Under the pieces are notes generated by a model. It ran no database searches. It saw nothing but the letters and a program-made list of their open reading frames with translations, and had not been told where the DNA came from. The translations under genes and the position numbers were made by a program. From CALINB01 sp938045325 (GTDB lineage Bacteria > Pseudomonadota > Alphaproteobacteria > Rhodospirillales > CALINB01): a stretch of 64,000 nucleotides of DNA. Position 1 is the first letter of the stretch; every line of letters begins with the position of its first letter. Location of the stretch: positions 62,001 to 126,000 of the forward strand of contig JAYNQW010000004.1 of NCBI GenBank assembly GCA_038114465.1, in the 5' to 3' direction. Positions 52,230 through 60,957 of this stretch are shown one piece after another.

Positions 52230-53246
52230 TTATAGCGTTCCCCATAATTGCGAATCGCGGTCTTCATCGCGCCAGACACCGGCTTCTTTACGCTCCTGGC
52301 GCCGCTTCGCGTGCCATCCTTTATAGGGCACATAATTGGGGTTCGACGGGGTATCGCTTTCAAGCATTTGCCGCGCAAGTTTCTTCGAGATCGGTTTGGG
52401 ATTATCGCGCACGGAATAACCCCATCCTTTTAACAACGGACCAACAACGGCCTCTAAGGCTTCGCAATCACGGTCAGAAAGCCGTGTCTTATACATTTCA
52501 CAATAATCGGTCGTAATCGGCTTCAAAATGCTTGCGTGCAATGCATCGCCCCCACCCCAGTTTTTGGCCGAGTCCGACTGATGATGGTTCAGCATTTGCG
52601 GCGAATACTCTTCGCCAAGGAATTCACAGAGCTTTCTTAATTCCTCTTCCGGCGCAGCACACAATTTTTCATAATGAATTTCATAATAAGAATTTGAATC
52701 CAGTTCCGCGCCTGATTCTTTAGCCGCCGAAACAAACATTTCCCACATTTGAGCGCCCGAATAAAGCGAGTAAGGCCAAAGCCGCGAGTCCGCAATATCA
52801 ATTGCCATGTCCCGGCCATCTCGAATGATATGTACAAACTGAGCGTCGGGGTAATCAGACTTAATCTCCTCCATCCAAAAACAGTTGCGAGGCGTCTTTT
52901 CACCCCAACGGGATTTTCCTGTGTCACGCGCGTACTTACGGTGCAAAGCATCATAAAGCCCGGCAAACGATGGATCGGCCGATTCTTCAACCATTTCATC
53001 GGCCGATAACTGAGACGTCCAATCTTTGATGGATGGTGCCGCGAGAATATCTTCCGCCAGTGCTTTTAAATTAGCCTTATTGTTTAAATCGCCGTAGCTA
53101 TAAAGATAAGGCCTCACCATTTCATAAAGCCATGCTGGCGACGGGACACCGATTCGCGGATGCGCATCCAAGATCAGCCGCATGAGCGTTGAGCCCGACC
53201 GGGGGGCACTCACAACAAAGATAGGTTTTTCACCAGTTACGGGCAT
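52230..53246 (-). CDS. Sulfotransferase-family protein
   Basis: The protein has about 338 residues from the ATG at 53246 (agagga nine bases upstream; the longer frame starts in poor context). The PAPS 5'-phosphosulfate loop reads SAPRSGSTLMRLIL, the 3'-phosphate site lies in FVHIIRDGRDMAIDIADS, and the downstream region has EIHYEKLCAAPEEELRKL. Bacterial members of this group sulfate sugars, lipids or small molecules, sometimes on cell surfaces. It is upstream of the secretion locus by about 256 bases on the same strand. The acceptor is unknown. Confidence 0.87.
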   Translation of the reverse strand: MPVTGEKPIFVVSAPRSGSTLMRLILDAHPRIGVPSPAWLYEMVRPYLYSYGDLNNKANLKALAEDILAAPSIKDWTSQLSADEMVEESADPSFAGLYDALHRKYARDTGKSRWGEKTPRNCFWMEEIKSDYPDAQFVHIIRDGRDMAIDIADSRLWPYSLYSGAQMWEMFVSAAKESGAELDSNSYYEIHYEKLCAAPEEELRKLCEFLGEEYSPQMLNHHQSDSAKNWGGGDALHASILKPITTDYCEMYKTRLSDRDCEALEAVVGPLLKGWGYSVRDNPKPISKKLARQMLESDTPSNPNYVPYKGWHAKRRQERKEAGVWRDEDRDSQLWGTL

Positions 53247-53350
53247 TCGAATTCGTCCTCTCTGAGCCGGGTTGATTGCATAAGAATTTAGCGTTACCAC
53301 CATTATAGCCACAGCATGGAAAAAACCAAATCGAGTCTAGGATCGTTGTT

Positions 53351-53536
53351 TTGACGTCAACAGATTCTTCTCAAACACGATGGCGGTGCCCTCTCTGTCA
53401 CCGATTTGCCGAACCCATAGACGTGCACGGCCATGTCCAATGCGGCTCATGCGGGCAAAACGCCGACCCCTGCTGTAGCGGGGAAACGGCTTACTGCACA
53501 ACATTGAAACCGTCCGGGCTTCAAATCAAAGATTAA
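53351..53536 (+). CDS. Small zinc-ribbon-like protein
   Basis: The 61-residue protein has CPLCHRFAEPIDVHGHVQCG followed by SCGQNADPCCSGE, with two CxxC knuckles plus extra Cys/His, typical of a zinc ribbon. The start is a TTG at 53351 with aggat nearby; no ATG is available, so the exact N-terminus is uncertain. No other domain is present. Such small ribbons may be structural or regulatory parts in RNA or protein complexes. It lies between the divergent sulfotransferase and the decarboxylase-like gene downstream. Confidence 0.6.
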   Translation: MTSTDSSQTRWRCPLCHRFAEPIDVHGHVQCGSCGQNADPCCSGETAYCTTLKPSGLQIKD

Positions 53537-53632
53537 ATATCCTCACCTTCCTACATTCCATTTGACCCATTCTGTTCGCGTGATCACACTGCGGTATGCG
53601 ATAGTTTTAATTTTTTCACAGGGAGAATTACC

Positions 53633-54013
53633 ATGGATCAAGCAATGTTTGAGAAAGGCCTTTCCGTTCGCCGTAGTGTATTAGGCAATGATTATGTCGA
53701 TGCCCGTATGGCCGAACTGGACGATTTCAGCCGCGACCTAAATCAGCTCGTCACTTCCTATGCTTGGGGTGAAGTTTGGGACCGCCCGGGGCTTCCAAAA
53801 AAAGTACGCAGCATGCTTTGTCTGGCTATGCTCAGCGCACTAAACCGGCCCCATGAAATTAAAACGCACCTCCGGGGCGCCCTCAATAACGGCCTGACAA
53901 AAGACGAAATCAAAGAGGTCTTTCTTCAGGTTGCCGTGTATTGCGGTGCACCGGCGGCTGTCGACAGCTTTCGGATTGCCCGGCAATTCTTCGCCGAACA
54001 AGACGATTGTTAA
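53633..54013 (+). CDS. Carboxymuconolactone decarboxylase-family protein (PcaC-like)
   Basis: The 126-residue all-helical protein has the PcaC-type pattern: RRSVLGNDYVDAR near the N-terminus, LAMLSALNRPHEIKTHLRGA (Glu/His region) and EIKEVFLQVAVYCGAPAAVD. PcaC decarboxylates gamma-carboxymuconolactone in the protocatechuate branch; relatives lacking a CxxC (as here) are not AhpD peroxidases. A gggag site precedes the ATG. No other pca gene is adjacent, so assignment beyond the family is uncertain. Confidence 0.88.
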   Translation: MDQAMFEKGLSVRRSVLGNDYVDARMAELDDFSRDLNQLVTSYAWGEVWDRPGLPKKVRSMLCLAMLSALNRPHEIKTHLRGALNNGLTKDEIKEVFLQVAVYCGAPAAVDSFRIARQFFAEQDDC

Positions 54014-54175
54014 GATTTAAGCGCTTTTCAATTCATCCCTAGACAAACAGGGATTCGACCCCATTTAATAAGGATTGTCGGATATGAGGCATTGCGTGCA
54101 TATTTGATTTTTGGGCACCCCATATCCCAATGTCGCTGAAGGATTGCGAAAAGAACGAATAGAGGACTGAGAACC

Positions 54176-55006
54176 ATGTTTATTCAAACGGAAACGACGT
54201 CAAACCCGGCAACGCTCAAATTCTTACCCGGAGACACCGTCATGCCCAGTGGATCGGCTGCATTTGCCAACACTGAAAATGCCGAAAATTCACCATTGGC
54301 AAAACGGTTGTTTGAAATCGACGGCGTCGTTCGTGTTCTATTGGAATCCGAATCGATCTCAATTAACAAAGCCGAAGACAAGGATTGGGATATTCTAAAA
54401 CCGGCCATTCTTGGCGCTATTATGGATCATTACACATCCGGCGATCAGGTCGTGACGGATGACGCCAACAATTCCGATAATAATAGCACCGATGGTGCCA
54501 GCAGCGAGATCATTGGCAAGATTGAAGAGCTCATTGAAACACGCATCCGCCCTGCAACATCACAGGGAGGCGGCGATGTTATCTTCCGCGAATTCAAAGA
54601 CGGTATCGTTTATCTGGAGATGTTGGGTTCCGCAATCGGCCTGCAAGCTGGCATTGAAAATATGCTCCGGCATTACATCCCTGAAGTTCAAGGCGTAAGA
54701 GACTATCGTGATAATATTCCGAAACCGGGATTGGAAACGCCTCTCGCGGCTGCCGTACAAACTGTTTTGGATGAGAAAATCAATCCTGCCGTCGCATCCC
54801 ATGGCGGGCATATCTCCTTAATCGATGTTCAGGAAAGCACGGCCTACATCCGCCTTGAAGGCGGCTGCCAGGGCTGCGGCATGGCCAATGTCACGCTCAA
54901 AGAAGGCGTCGAAAAAGAAATTCTAGCCTCTGTGCCGGGCATTACGACTGTCTTGGATTCGACGGATCACGCTTCCGGCAATAATCCGTATTATTCCGGC
55001 AGCTAA
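54176..55006 (+). CDS. Three-module Nfu/NifU protein with degenerate first cluster domain
   Basis: The 276-residue protein appears to carry iron-sulfur clusters to apo-proteins. Residues 1-90 are the Nfu N-terminal domain (FIQTETTSNPATLKFLPGD). An acidic linker (92-110) follows, then a NifU-type domain (about 110-175, RPATSQGGGDVIFREFKDG). There the usual cluster loop CxxCPSSTxTLK is missing: the text reads MLGSAIGLQAGIENMLRHY, about eight residues shorter. A second NifU-type domain (about 185-262) keeps CQGCGMANVTLKEGVEK with Cys231 and Cys234, similar to E. coli NfuA. A site with agga precedes the ATG. Only the last domain can bind a cluster. Confidence 0.87.
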   Translation: MFIQTETTSNPATLKFLPGDTVMPSGSAAFANTENAENSPLAKRLFEIDGVVRVLLESESISINKAEDKDWDILKPAILGAIMDHYTSGDQVVTDDANNSDNNSTDGASSEIIGKIEELIETRIRPATSQGGGDVIFREFKDGIVYLEMLGSAIGLQAGIENMLRHYIPEVQGVRDYRDNIPKPGLETPLAAAVQTVLDEKINPAVASHGGHISLIDVQESTAYIRLEGGCQGCGMANVTLKEGVEKEILASVPGITTVLDSTDHASGNNPYYSGS

Positions 55007-55016
55007 TTAATAGAGA

Positions 55017-56549
55017 TTACTCTTTGAGTGTCGCGCCCGTAGCGGCGTCCTCTCTCTTCGACTGATAAGCCCGCCAGAAGCCATAAGCGGCCGTTGCAAT
55101 CGCCATGGCCATAATCACCACCGCTATGGGACGGGTCATGACAGCCATTAAATCGCCCTGATGAATTGTGAGCGCTTTATTGAAGTTGCCCTCGACAATC
55201 GGTCCCATAACGAAGGCCAGCACGATTGGCACCGTCGGGATATCGATCTTTTCAAAGTAGTACGCCATCGCGGACATAATCAGCACCATGACAACATGTG
55301 CCCAGTAATTCGAATAAGCATAGGTGCCGATCAAAATCATAATCATGACGAAGGGACCGAGGATACGCCGCGGCACTTTGGCAATCGGACCCCAGACACG
55401 CATGCCGACGAGACCGACAAACAGAAGCATAAAGTTACAAACAATTAATCCGATAAAGATGGCCAGAACCAGCGACGTGCTTTCTTTAAAGAGCAACGGT
55501 CCCGGCACGATGCCTTTTGTTACCAAAACACCGATGAGAATAGCTGCCGTACCTGAACCGGGGATACCCAACGATAACGACGGCACCAACGTTCCGGCAA
55601 CAACGGCATTGTTTGCCGATTCGGGGGCTGCAACACCTTCGACAATCCCCGTACCCATAAGATGACGGCGCTTTGACCAGCGTTTTTCTTCGTTATAGGC
55701 AATGAGTGAACCAACCGATGCCCCCGCACCTGGGATGGCGCCAATGGCGGTACCGATCAGGCTGTTACGAATCCATGTCGGGATCAGAAGTTTCACTTCT
55801 TCACCGGTAATTCTGTTGTTTTCCTTTTCTGCCGTTAGATCGGCAACTTGGCCTTTTTCAATTGTTTTACGATGATCAATGAGGAGCCGGAAGGCTTCCG
55901 GACCCGCCAAGAGCCCAATGACGATAACGACCAACGGAAGTCCGTCCATGAGCGGTCCAAGGTCAAAGGTAAACCGCATCCCGCCGAAGCCTGAGCTGCC
56001 AATAGTTGCTAAAAAGAGGCCGATACCGGCGGCCAAAAACCCTTTTGCCGGGTCCTTGCCGAAAAAAGAACCGATGATCGAGATCCCGAACACGCCCAAG
56101 GCAAACATTTCGCCGGGGCCGAATTTCAAGGCGATATTCGCCAGTGCAACACCGGAAACGATAAAAATGAGTGTACTGGATAAACCACCGATGACACCGG
56201 AAAACAACGACACTTTCAGCGCCTTTAACGCTTTGCCCTGTTGGGTCATCGTGTAGCCGTCCAAGACGGTCACAGCCCCTGCGGGTGTACCTGGCGTTCG
56301 AATAAGAATTGCCGGGATAGAGCCACCGTATTCAGCGGCAGAATACACCGCGACACAAAACAAAATTGCGTCCGGCGCCGACATGACAAAGGTTATTGGG
56401 AATAATAAGGCCAACGATTGCGAACTGCCGAAACCCGGCAATGCGCCAAGAATGATACCTAGAATAACACCGCCGAATAAGGCGACTAATGATACCGGAC
56501 CGAATACCAATCCTGCCGCCGGTCCAATGTGAGAGAAAAAACCTTCCAT
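55017..56549 (-). CDS. tctA: Tripartite tricarboxylate transporter large permease
   Basis: The 510-residue inner-membrane protein has about twelve hydrophobic segments and is the usual length of TctA. Typical segments are GVILGIILGALPGFGSSQSL near the start, YSAAEYGGSIPAILIRTPGTPAG and GTAIGAIPGAGASVGSLIAY. It drives sodium- or proton-coupled uptake of carboxylates delivered by TctC. It lies 18 bases downstream of the TctB gene on the minus strand, completing the order tctC, tctB, tctA. Substrate could be citrate, tartrate, terephthalate or another di/tricarboxylate. Confidence 0.94.
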   Translation of the reverse strand: MEGFFSHIGPAAGLVFGPVSLVALFGGVILGIILGALPGFGSSQSLALLFPITFVMSAPDAILFCVAVYSAAEYGGSIPAILIRTPGTPAGAVTVLDGYTMTQQGKALKALKVSLFSGVIGGLSSTLIFIVSGVALANIALKFGPGEMFALGVFGISIIGSFFGKDPAKGFLAAGIGLFLATIGSSGFGGMRFTFDLGPLMDGLPLVVIVIGLLAGPEAFRLLIDHRKTIEKGQVADLTAEKENNRITGEEVKLLIPTWIRNSLIGTAIGAIPGAGASVGSLIAYNEEKRWSKRRHLMGTGIVEGVAAPESANNAVVAGTLVPSLSLGIPGSGTAAILIGVLVTKGIVPGPLLFKESTSLVLAIFIGLIVCNFMLLFVGLVGMRVWGPIAKVPRRILGPFVMIMILIGTYAYSNYWAHVVMVLIMSAMAYYFEKIDIPTVPIVLAFVMGPIVEGNFNKALTIHQGDLMAVMTRPIAVVIMAMAIATAAYGFWRAYQSKREDAATGATLKE

Positions 56550-56567
56550 CAGAAACCTTTCATCGCC

Positions 56568-57077
56568 TTAAAAAAATTCGATGTGATTTGTGAGAATCTT
56601 CACCGGAAATGCGACATTCAATAAAATGACAAATGAGAAGTAGAAAAACAGCGAAACAACCAGCGACAACAAGCCGACCTTAATGATCCGTGTCTTGAGT
56701 TTATCAAACCACCGGGTGATCAATAAAATAAACATGAAAAGAAATGTGCAGGCCTCAAATCCAAGCACGGGCAACAAAAATATAAAGGCCAGGACTAAAG
56801 CAATGATATACGTAAATTGAACAAGGTCGATTGTTACTGTTTCACCTTCACCGGAAGCCACAGAGCCGCCAAAGAATAATTCTTTACCCCGGCGAAAAAT
56901 AATGGATGCGCAAAAAAACAGCGAAAAGCCCAAAACAATACGGGGGAAAAAAGCATCGCCCGGATAACCCGGCAACATTGAAGGCGGAAAAGTGCTTGTA
57001 TAATAAAACAAATATCCAAGCCCAATGGTGATCAGTAACACTGATACAAAATCAGCCGTTCCTTTTTGAAGAGTCAT
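56568..57077 (-). CDS. tctB: Tripartite tricarboxylate transporter small subunit
   Basis: The 169-residue protein has four membrane segments, typical of TctB: an N-terminal one (DFVSVLLITIGLGYLFYY), one after FFPRIVLGFSLFFCA, and two in the second half. It partners the large permease, whose gene begins 18 bases downstream. It is separated from the TctC gene upstream by a stem-loop at 57140-57186, which may set the ratio of binding protein to membrane parts. The short sequence is divergent among families, but context makes the call firm. Confidence 0.88.
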   Translation of the reverse strand: MTLQKGTADFVSVLLITIGLGYLFYYTSTFPPSMLPGYPGDAFFPRIVLGFSLFFCASIIFRRGKELFFGGSVASGEGETVTIDLVQFTYIIALVLAFIFLLPVLGFEACTFLFMFILLITRWFDKLKTRIIKVGLLSLVVSLFFYFSFVILLNVAFPVKILTNHIEFF

Positions 57078-57139
57078 GACAAACCCGATTGCTGGTTAAA
57101 CAAACAAAGACTTTATCTTGAACATATGAGTGATAAAGA

Positions 57140-57186
57140 AACCACCCGGTTGGTTCGCAGAGAATACTACGGCCTACCGGGTGGTT
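57140..57186 (-). promoter_or_regulatory. Stem-loop between tctC and tctB
   Basis: A perfect 11-bp inverted repeat (aaccacccggt at 57140-57150 with accgggtggtt at 57176-57186) encloses a 25-base loop. On the minus strand it follows the tctC stop and is succeeded by a short U-rich stretch (tctttatc). It may partly terminate or protect the tctC message, giving more binding protein than permease. Confidence 0.6.
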
Positions 57187-57246
57187 CAATCTTTGGTCAT
57201 CTCTTGACGCATCATTTTAGCGTTCAAGAAATAGAAACGATCGTGA

Positions 57247-58236
57247 TTAGCTTCCCGCTTTCAGGATGCCCAACTTGATCATCAGTTTCCGGGTCGCTTT
57301 TTTACCGGCGCCGAACTCTTTATTGAGCTCCTTAGTATTGTCGTTATAGCCCGGAATCACGTGCGGCTGTTTGCTCAAATATTTTTTATAAGCTTCTGTT
57401 CCTCGAAGCTTGCTCAAAGAGCCCTTCAACGTTTTCATGGCCTCTTTCGGCGTACCTTTCCGGACCATGAAGCCTTGGAATTGGTGCGGGATCTTGTAGT
57501 TGATTCCAAGATCAGACGGCACTGGAACGTCTTTCCAAAGCGGGTCATCCAGGCGCTTCTCATTGAGAAGCAGTAACGCCCGGGCTTTGCCGGCTTTAAT
57601 ATGAGAATTCCACTTGCCGGGCTGAGCAAAACCGATGATGAGGTGCTTACCAATAACGTCCTTCACGACGTCACCCGTACCTTTGTACGGCACAAACCGA
57701 ACTTTGATGCCGGCAGTCTTGTGAATGAGTTCTTGGTGACGATGGTGGACAGAACCGATTTTGTTACTGCCCATAGCATATTTAAACGGCGCTTTTTTTG
57801 CCGCTTTAATCCAGTCCTTGTACGTTTTCCAAGGGCTGTCAGCATGCACGGCAATAGCATAGAGATGCTGTTCCATGACCGCGAGGATATCAAAGTCTTT
57901 TTCGCTGTACTTAAAATGCGGCAGGTTGAAATAACCCGTAAAGCTCGCACTGATGTGCAACAGTGTATGGCCGTCGTTCGGTTTATTCGCAACATAAACA
58001 ACAGGCTCATGGTTGGAGCCACCGCTCTTGAACTGAACCTTAACTGGGTTTTTCAAATCTTTGCGAAGATGATCCGCAACCAAGTGACACCAAACCGCAG
58101 CACCGGAACCCGGCGATGTGGCGCAAATGAAATCAATCGGTTTGCTTGGAAATTTCGCAGCCGCCGGACCAACGAGTCCCAACGACAAAATGCCAGCAAA
58201 TGCAGACATAAGGGTAACTTTGCTTAGAGTACGCAT
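57247..58236 (-). CDS. tctC: TctC-type periplasmic solute-binding protein
   Basis: The protein has 329 residues from the ATG at 58236 (gggagg five bases upstream; the longer frame to 58359 is unsupported), the standard length of TctC/Bug receptors. A Sec signal peptide (MRTLSKVTLMSAFAGILSLG, ending PAAA) is followed by KFPSKPIDFICATSPGSGAA. Further family segments are FKSGGSNHEPVVYVANKPND and KDVIGKHLIIGFAQPG. It is first in the tctCBA unit. It is only distantly similar to the orphan TctC at 672. Probable ligand: a carboxylate; identity unknown. Confidence 0.92.
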   Translation of the reverse strand: MRTLSKVTLMSAFAGILSLGLVGPAAAKFPSKPIDFICATSPGSGAAVWCHLVADHLRKDLKNPVKVQFKSGGSNHEPVVYVANKPNDGHTLLHISASFTGYFNLPHFKYSEKDFDILAVMEQHLYAIAVHADSPWKTYKDWIKAAKKAPFKYAMGSNKIGSVHHRHQELIHKTAGIKVRFVPYKGTGDVVKDVIGKHLIIGFAQPGKWNSHIKAGKARALLLLNEKRLDDPLWKDVPVPSDLGINYKIPHQFQGFMVRKGTPKEAMKTLKGSLSKLRGTEAYKKYLSKQPHVIPGYNDNTKELNKEFGAGKKATRKLMIKLGILKAGS

Positions 58237-58383
58237 GTAAACCTCCCGTTTTCTCTTAAGCTCATTATTCAAATTTCGCCCCAGGGCTAAATCCCTGGAA
58301 AAACTTACCTTTGTTGTATCCGCCCCCTCCCCGGGTTGGCAACTCATATTTGCCCTCAATTTCCCGGGGAAAGCGCATTTTTC

Positions 58384-59031
58384 CTACTTTTTCGGGCCGA
58401 ATCCCTTCTCGAAATGGGGCCCGCTCATGGTGCCGTCGATGGCTTTACCGATGATTCCGTGGGATAAATCCTTCATGGCAATAAATATGACATCCTCTTT
58501 GCTGGTTGAAACCATCGTATGAGGCGCATTTGCCGGGACGTATATCAACGTGCCAGCCGGAGCCAGCGATTTTTTCCCGTTAATCACACACCGGAGGGTG
58601 CCCTGAACCACGAAGTTGAACTGCTCGTTGGGGTGCGAGTGCATCCGCGAGCCAGTTCCACGGGGCTTGCGAATGTAGCCGATGAGCATCCGCTCACCCT
58701 CGACAACACCGCCGTGAGACGTGGAATAACCTGTCCCCGCCGGAACTTTCTTAAGCTTGGCGAAGGGGAAATAATATTTACCGCGGCCGGCTTTAACTGC
58801 ACCTTCGGTTTTCGTCTTACGGGACGATTTTTTCTTCGCGGCTTTCCGCTTTGCCGGTTTTTTCTTAGCAGTCTTTTTTGCTGTTTTTCTTTTTGCCGGT
58901 TTACGGGCCGTTTTCTTCTTAGCCGGTTTTCTTTTTACGGAACGCTTTGCCGTTTTTTTAGCAACTTTTCTCTTCGACTTTTTCACCACTGTTTTTCTTT
59001 TTCTCGTCGTCTTTTTCGCTCGTTTTGCCAC
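58384..59031 (-). CDS. Cupin with histone-H1-like Lys-rich N-terminal tail (second copy)
   Basis: Residues 1-75 are nearly all Lys, Arg, Ala, Thr and Pro in KKPAKRK/TAKK-type repeats, like histone H1 tails. Residues about 120-190 are a cupin: GTGSRMHSHPNEQFNFVVQG (two His, Gln) and GTLIYVPANAPHTM (third His). The end HFEKGFGPKK matches the untailed cupin at 11117. The start is a GTG with ggaga upstream. The tails of this gene and of 13254-14129 differ in length and order (75 against 128 residues), although the cupins are clear homologues. It is upstream of the tctCBA unit on the same strand. Its ligand and the tail's partner are unknown. Confidence 0.85.
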   Translation of the reverse strand: MAKRAKKTTRKRKTVVKKSKRKVAKKTAKRSVKRKPAKKKTARKPAKRKTAKKTAKKKPAKRKAAKKKSSRKTKTEGAVKAGRGKYYFPFAKLKKVPAGTGYSTSHGGVVEGERMLIGYIRKPRGTGSRMHSHPNEQFNFVVQGTLRCVINGKKSLAPAGTLIYVPANAPHTMVSTSKEDVIFIAMKDLSHGIIGKAIDGTMSGPHFEKGFGPKK

Positions 59032-59202
59032 GGGTATTTTCTCCTTTAGAGTGGTTTATTTCAAAAAAGGCTATCGGTTCATTAAGTGAACCGTCATTGC
59101 ATTACACTTTACTCGAAACGGTTTCGACACTCAAATTTTAAGATCACCTAAAATGGCGAACTTAAATTGACAGATTCATCCTTTCAGGGTTTGTATGAAT
59201 TT

Positions 59203-60951
59203 ATGGAAAACCTCGCAGAAATTGAAAAGATTGAAACCGATGTCTTGATCATCGGCGCCGGTGTTGCCGGTATGATATCGGCGGAAGGTGCGATACGTTG
59301 CGGCATCGTGCCTTCCGTAATTACGAAAGGGACATATGCTTCTGGCAGTTCATCTATGGCCCGCGGTGGTCATTCTATTGCGATCGGCCATTCGAACCCG
59401 GACGATAACCCTGAAATTTTTTTCGAAGACACCCTCAAGGGTGGCTATGGGCTTAACAACCCAAGGCTCGCAAAAATCATGTGCGAGGAAGCCACGGACC
59501 GGACATTAGAACTTGATGCCTGGGGCCTCGGTTTAGCCAGAACCGAAGATGGCCGCTACGATCAAAAGCAAGGCGCCTATCCCCATCGGTTTGCCCGTCT
59601 CGTCCATTGTGGCCGCTTGATGGGAAAGCCCCTCATGGCGGCGCTTTCCAAAAAAACCAAAGGTGATGGTGTCGATCCACTTCAGCATGTGATGCTTGTC
59701 GATCTGCTGAAGGATGGCGATCGCGTTGTTGGCGCGTGGGGCTTTCGATATCGCGAAGGGGTTCCCATCGTTATTCACGCCCGCTCAACGGTTCTAACGA
59801 CGGGCGGTGCGCCGCAAATTCATGAACTCAACGATTCTCCGCCGACGATCACCGGCGACGGCTACGCCATGGCACTGCAAGCCGGTGCTGAACTGATCGA
59901 CATGGAATTCATCGACTATCAGATGATTACGGCAGCCCCACCAAAACTTGCCGGGTATCCACCCCACGCCAGCGGCTTTCTCAATGAGGGCGGATATTTA
60001 ATCAACAAAGACGGCGAGCGGTTCATGGCCAAGTACGATCCCGACAAAATGGAACGCTCAACACGTTCCCTTTTGAACCGGGCCGTTGCCATGGAACTTT
60101 TCGAGGGCCGTGGAACCGAAAACAATGCCGTCTGTGTCGACATTCGCCATGTCTTTGAAGAAGCAAACCATGGAGCCTCCGGCGATATTATCGCCATGTT
60201 CAAAAAAAGCGGCGTGGATATGGAAAACGGATTCCTGGAAGTAACCAGTGGCCCGCACACCTATCTCGGCGGTGTACGCATTGATGAATGGGGCCGCACA
60301 TCTGTACCGGGACTATATGCGGGCGGTGAAGCCGCTGGCGGCATTCATGGCGCCAACCGGCTCGGCGGTGCCGCGCTGATCGATAGTTACGTCTTCGGAT
60401 TTCGCTCGGGTATTACCGCGGCATGCGAAAGCCGCGAAACAGACCAGCCTGACCCGAACAGTGGCGGATGGCAATCTATCATGGAAGACTTTGCCGAACG
60501 CTATCACCGAAAAGAAACCTCGCTTACGGTTGACGATTGGAGACGCGAAATCCAAACAGAGATCGTTAAAAATATCGGCCAAGTCCGAAGTGCGGACAGG
60601 CTTCAGCAAGGACTGGACCGACTTGACGAATTAGAAAAATCATTTGATGAAATCGGCGTTAGCGGAGATACCGTTCGTGAACGATGTGACAATCTCCGCA
60701 AAATTTATGAAACCCAAAAACTGATTCAAGTCGCACGGATGCTCGGCACCGCCGCATTGCATAGGGAAGAAAGCCGGGGCGGCCATTTCCGGGTTGATTT
60801 CCCAGAACAAGATGATGAAAATTTTCTCGGCAACATTGTGCTGAGAGCTGAAAACGGTGGCATTCAACACGAGCTTCGACCGGTACCGAGCTTAACTGAT
60901 GAGGCACCCCTGCCCCCCGGCGTCATTCCGACACAGGCTAAGGTCGCGTAA
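59203..60951 (+). CDS. FAD-dependent succinate dehydrogenase/fumarate reductase-type flavoprotein
   Basis: The protein has about 582 residues from the ATG at 59203 (a TTG at 59167 would add 12). FAD-binding VLIIGAGVAGMISAEGA lies near the N-terminus. SSSMARGGHSIAIG lacks the His used for covalent FAD in SdhA. HELNDSPPTITGDGYAMALQ and YAGGEAAGGIHGANRLGGAA are family signatures. A C-terminal helical domain follows. No iron-sulfur or membrane partner gene is adjacent, so it may be a soluble reductase or oxidase, for example of the aspartate-oxidase, adenylylsulfate-reductase or fumarate-reductase branch. It is convergent with the IlvD/Edd gene. Confidence 0.85.
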   Translation: MENLAEIEKIETDVLIIGAGVAGMISAEGAIRCGIVPSVITKGTYASGSSSMARGGHSIAIGHSNPDDNPEIFFEDTLKGGYGLNNPRLAKIMCEEATDRTLELDAWGLGLARTEDGRYDQKQGAYPHRFARLVHCGRLMGKPLMAALSKKTKGDGVDPLQHVMLVDLLKDGDRVVGAWGFRYREGVPIVIHARSTVLTTGGAPQIHELNDSPPTITGDGYAMALQAGAELIDMEFIDYQMITAAPPKLAGYPPHASGFLNEGGYLINKDGERFMAKYDPDKMERSTRSLLNRAVAMELFEGRGTENNAVCVDIRHVFEEANHGASGDIIAMFKKSGVDMENGFLEVTSGPHTYLGGVRIDEWGRTSVPGLYAGGEAAGGIHGANRLGGAALIDSYVFGFRSGITAACESRETDQPDPNSGGWQSIMEDFAERYHRKETSLTVDDWRREIQTEIVKNIGQVRSADRLQQGLDRLDELEKSFDEIGVSGDTVRERCDNLRKIYETQKLIQVARMLGTAALHREESRGGHFRVDFPEQDDENFLGNIVLRAENGGIQHELRPVPSLTDEAPLPPGVIPTQAKVA

Positions 60952-60957
60952 CGCCAA

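Noticed and set aside
57066..57278. 70-codon frame on the plus strand in the tctC-tctB gap
   Set aside because: It spans the stem-loop, overlaps the ends of both genes and lacks family features.
58519..59049. Similar Phe-rich frame opposite the second tailed cupin
   Set aside because: Same antisense effect; it has no ribosome site or recognisable domain.
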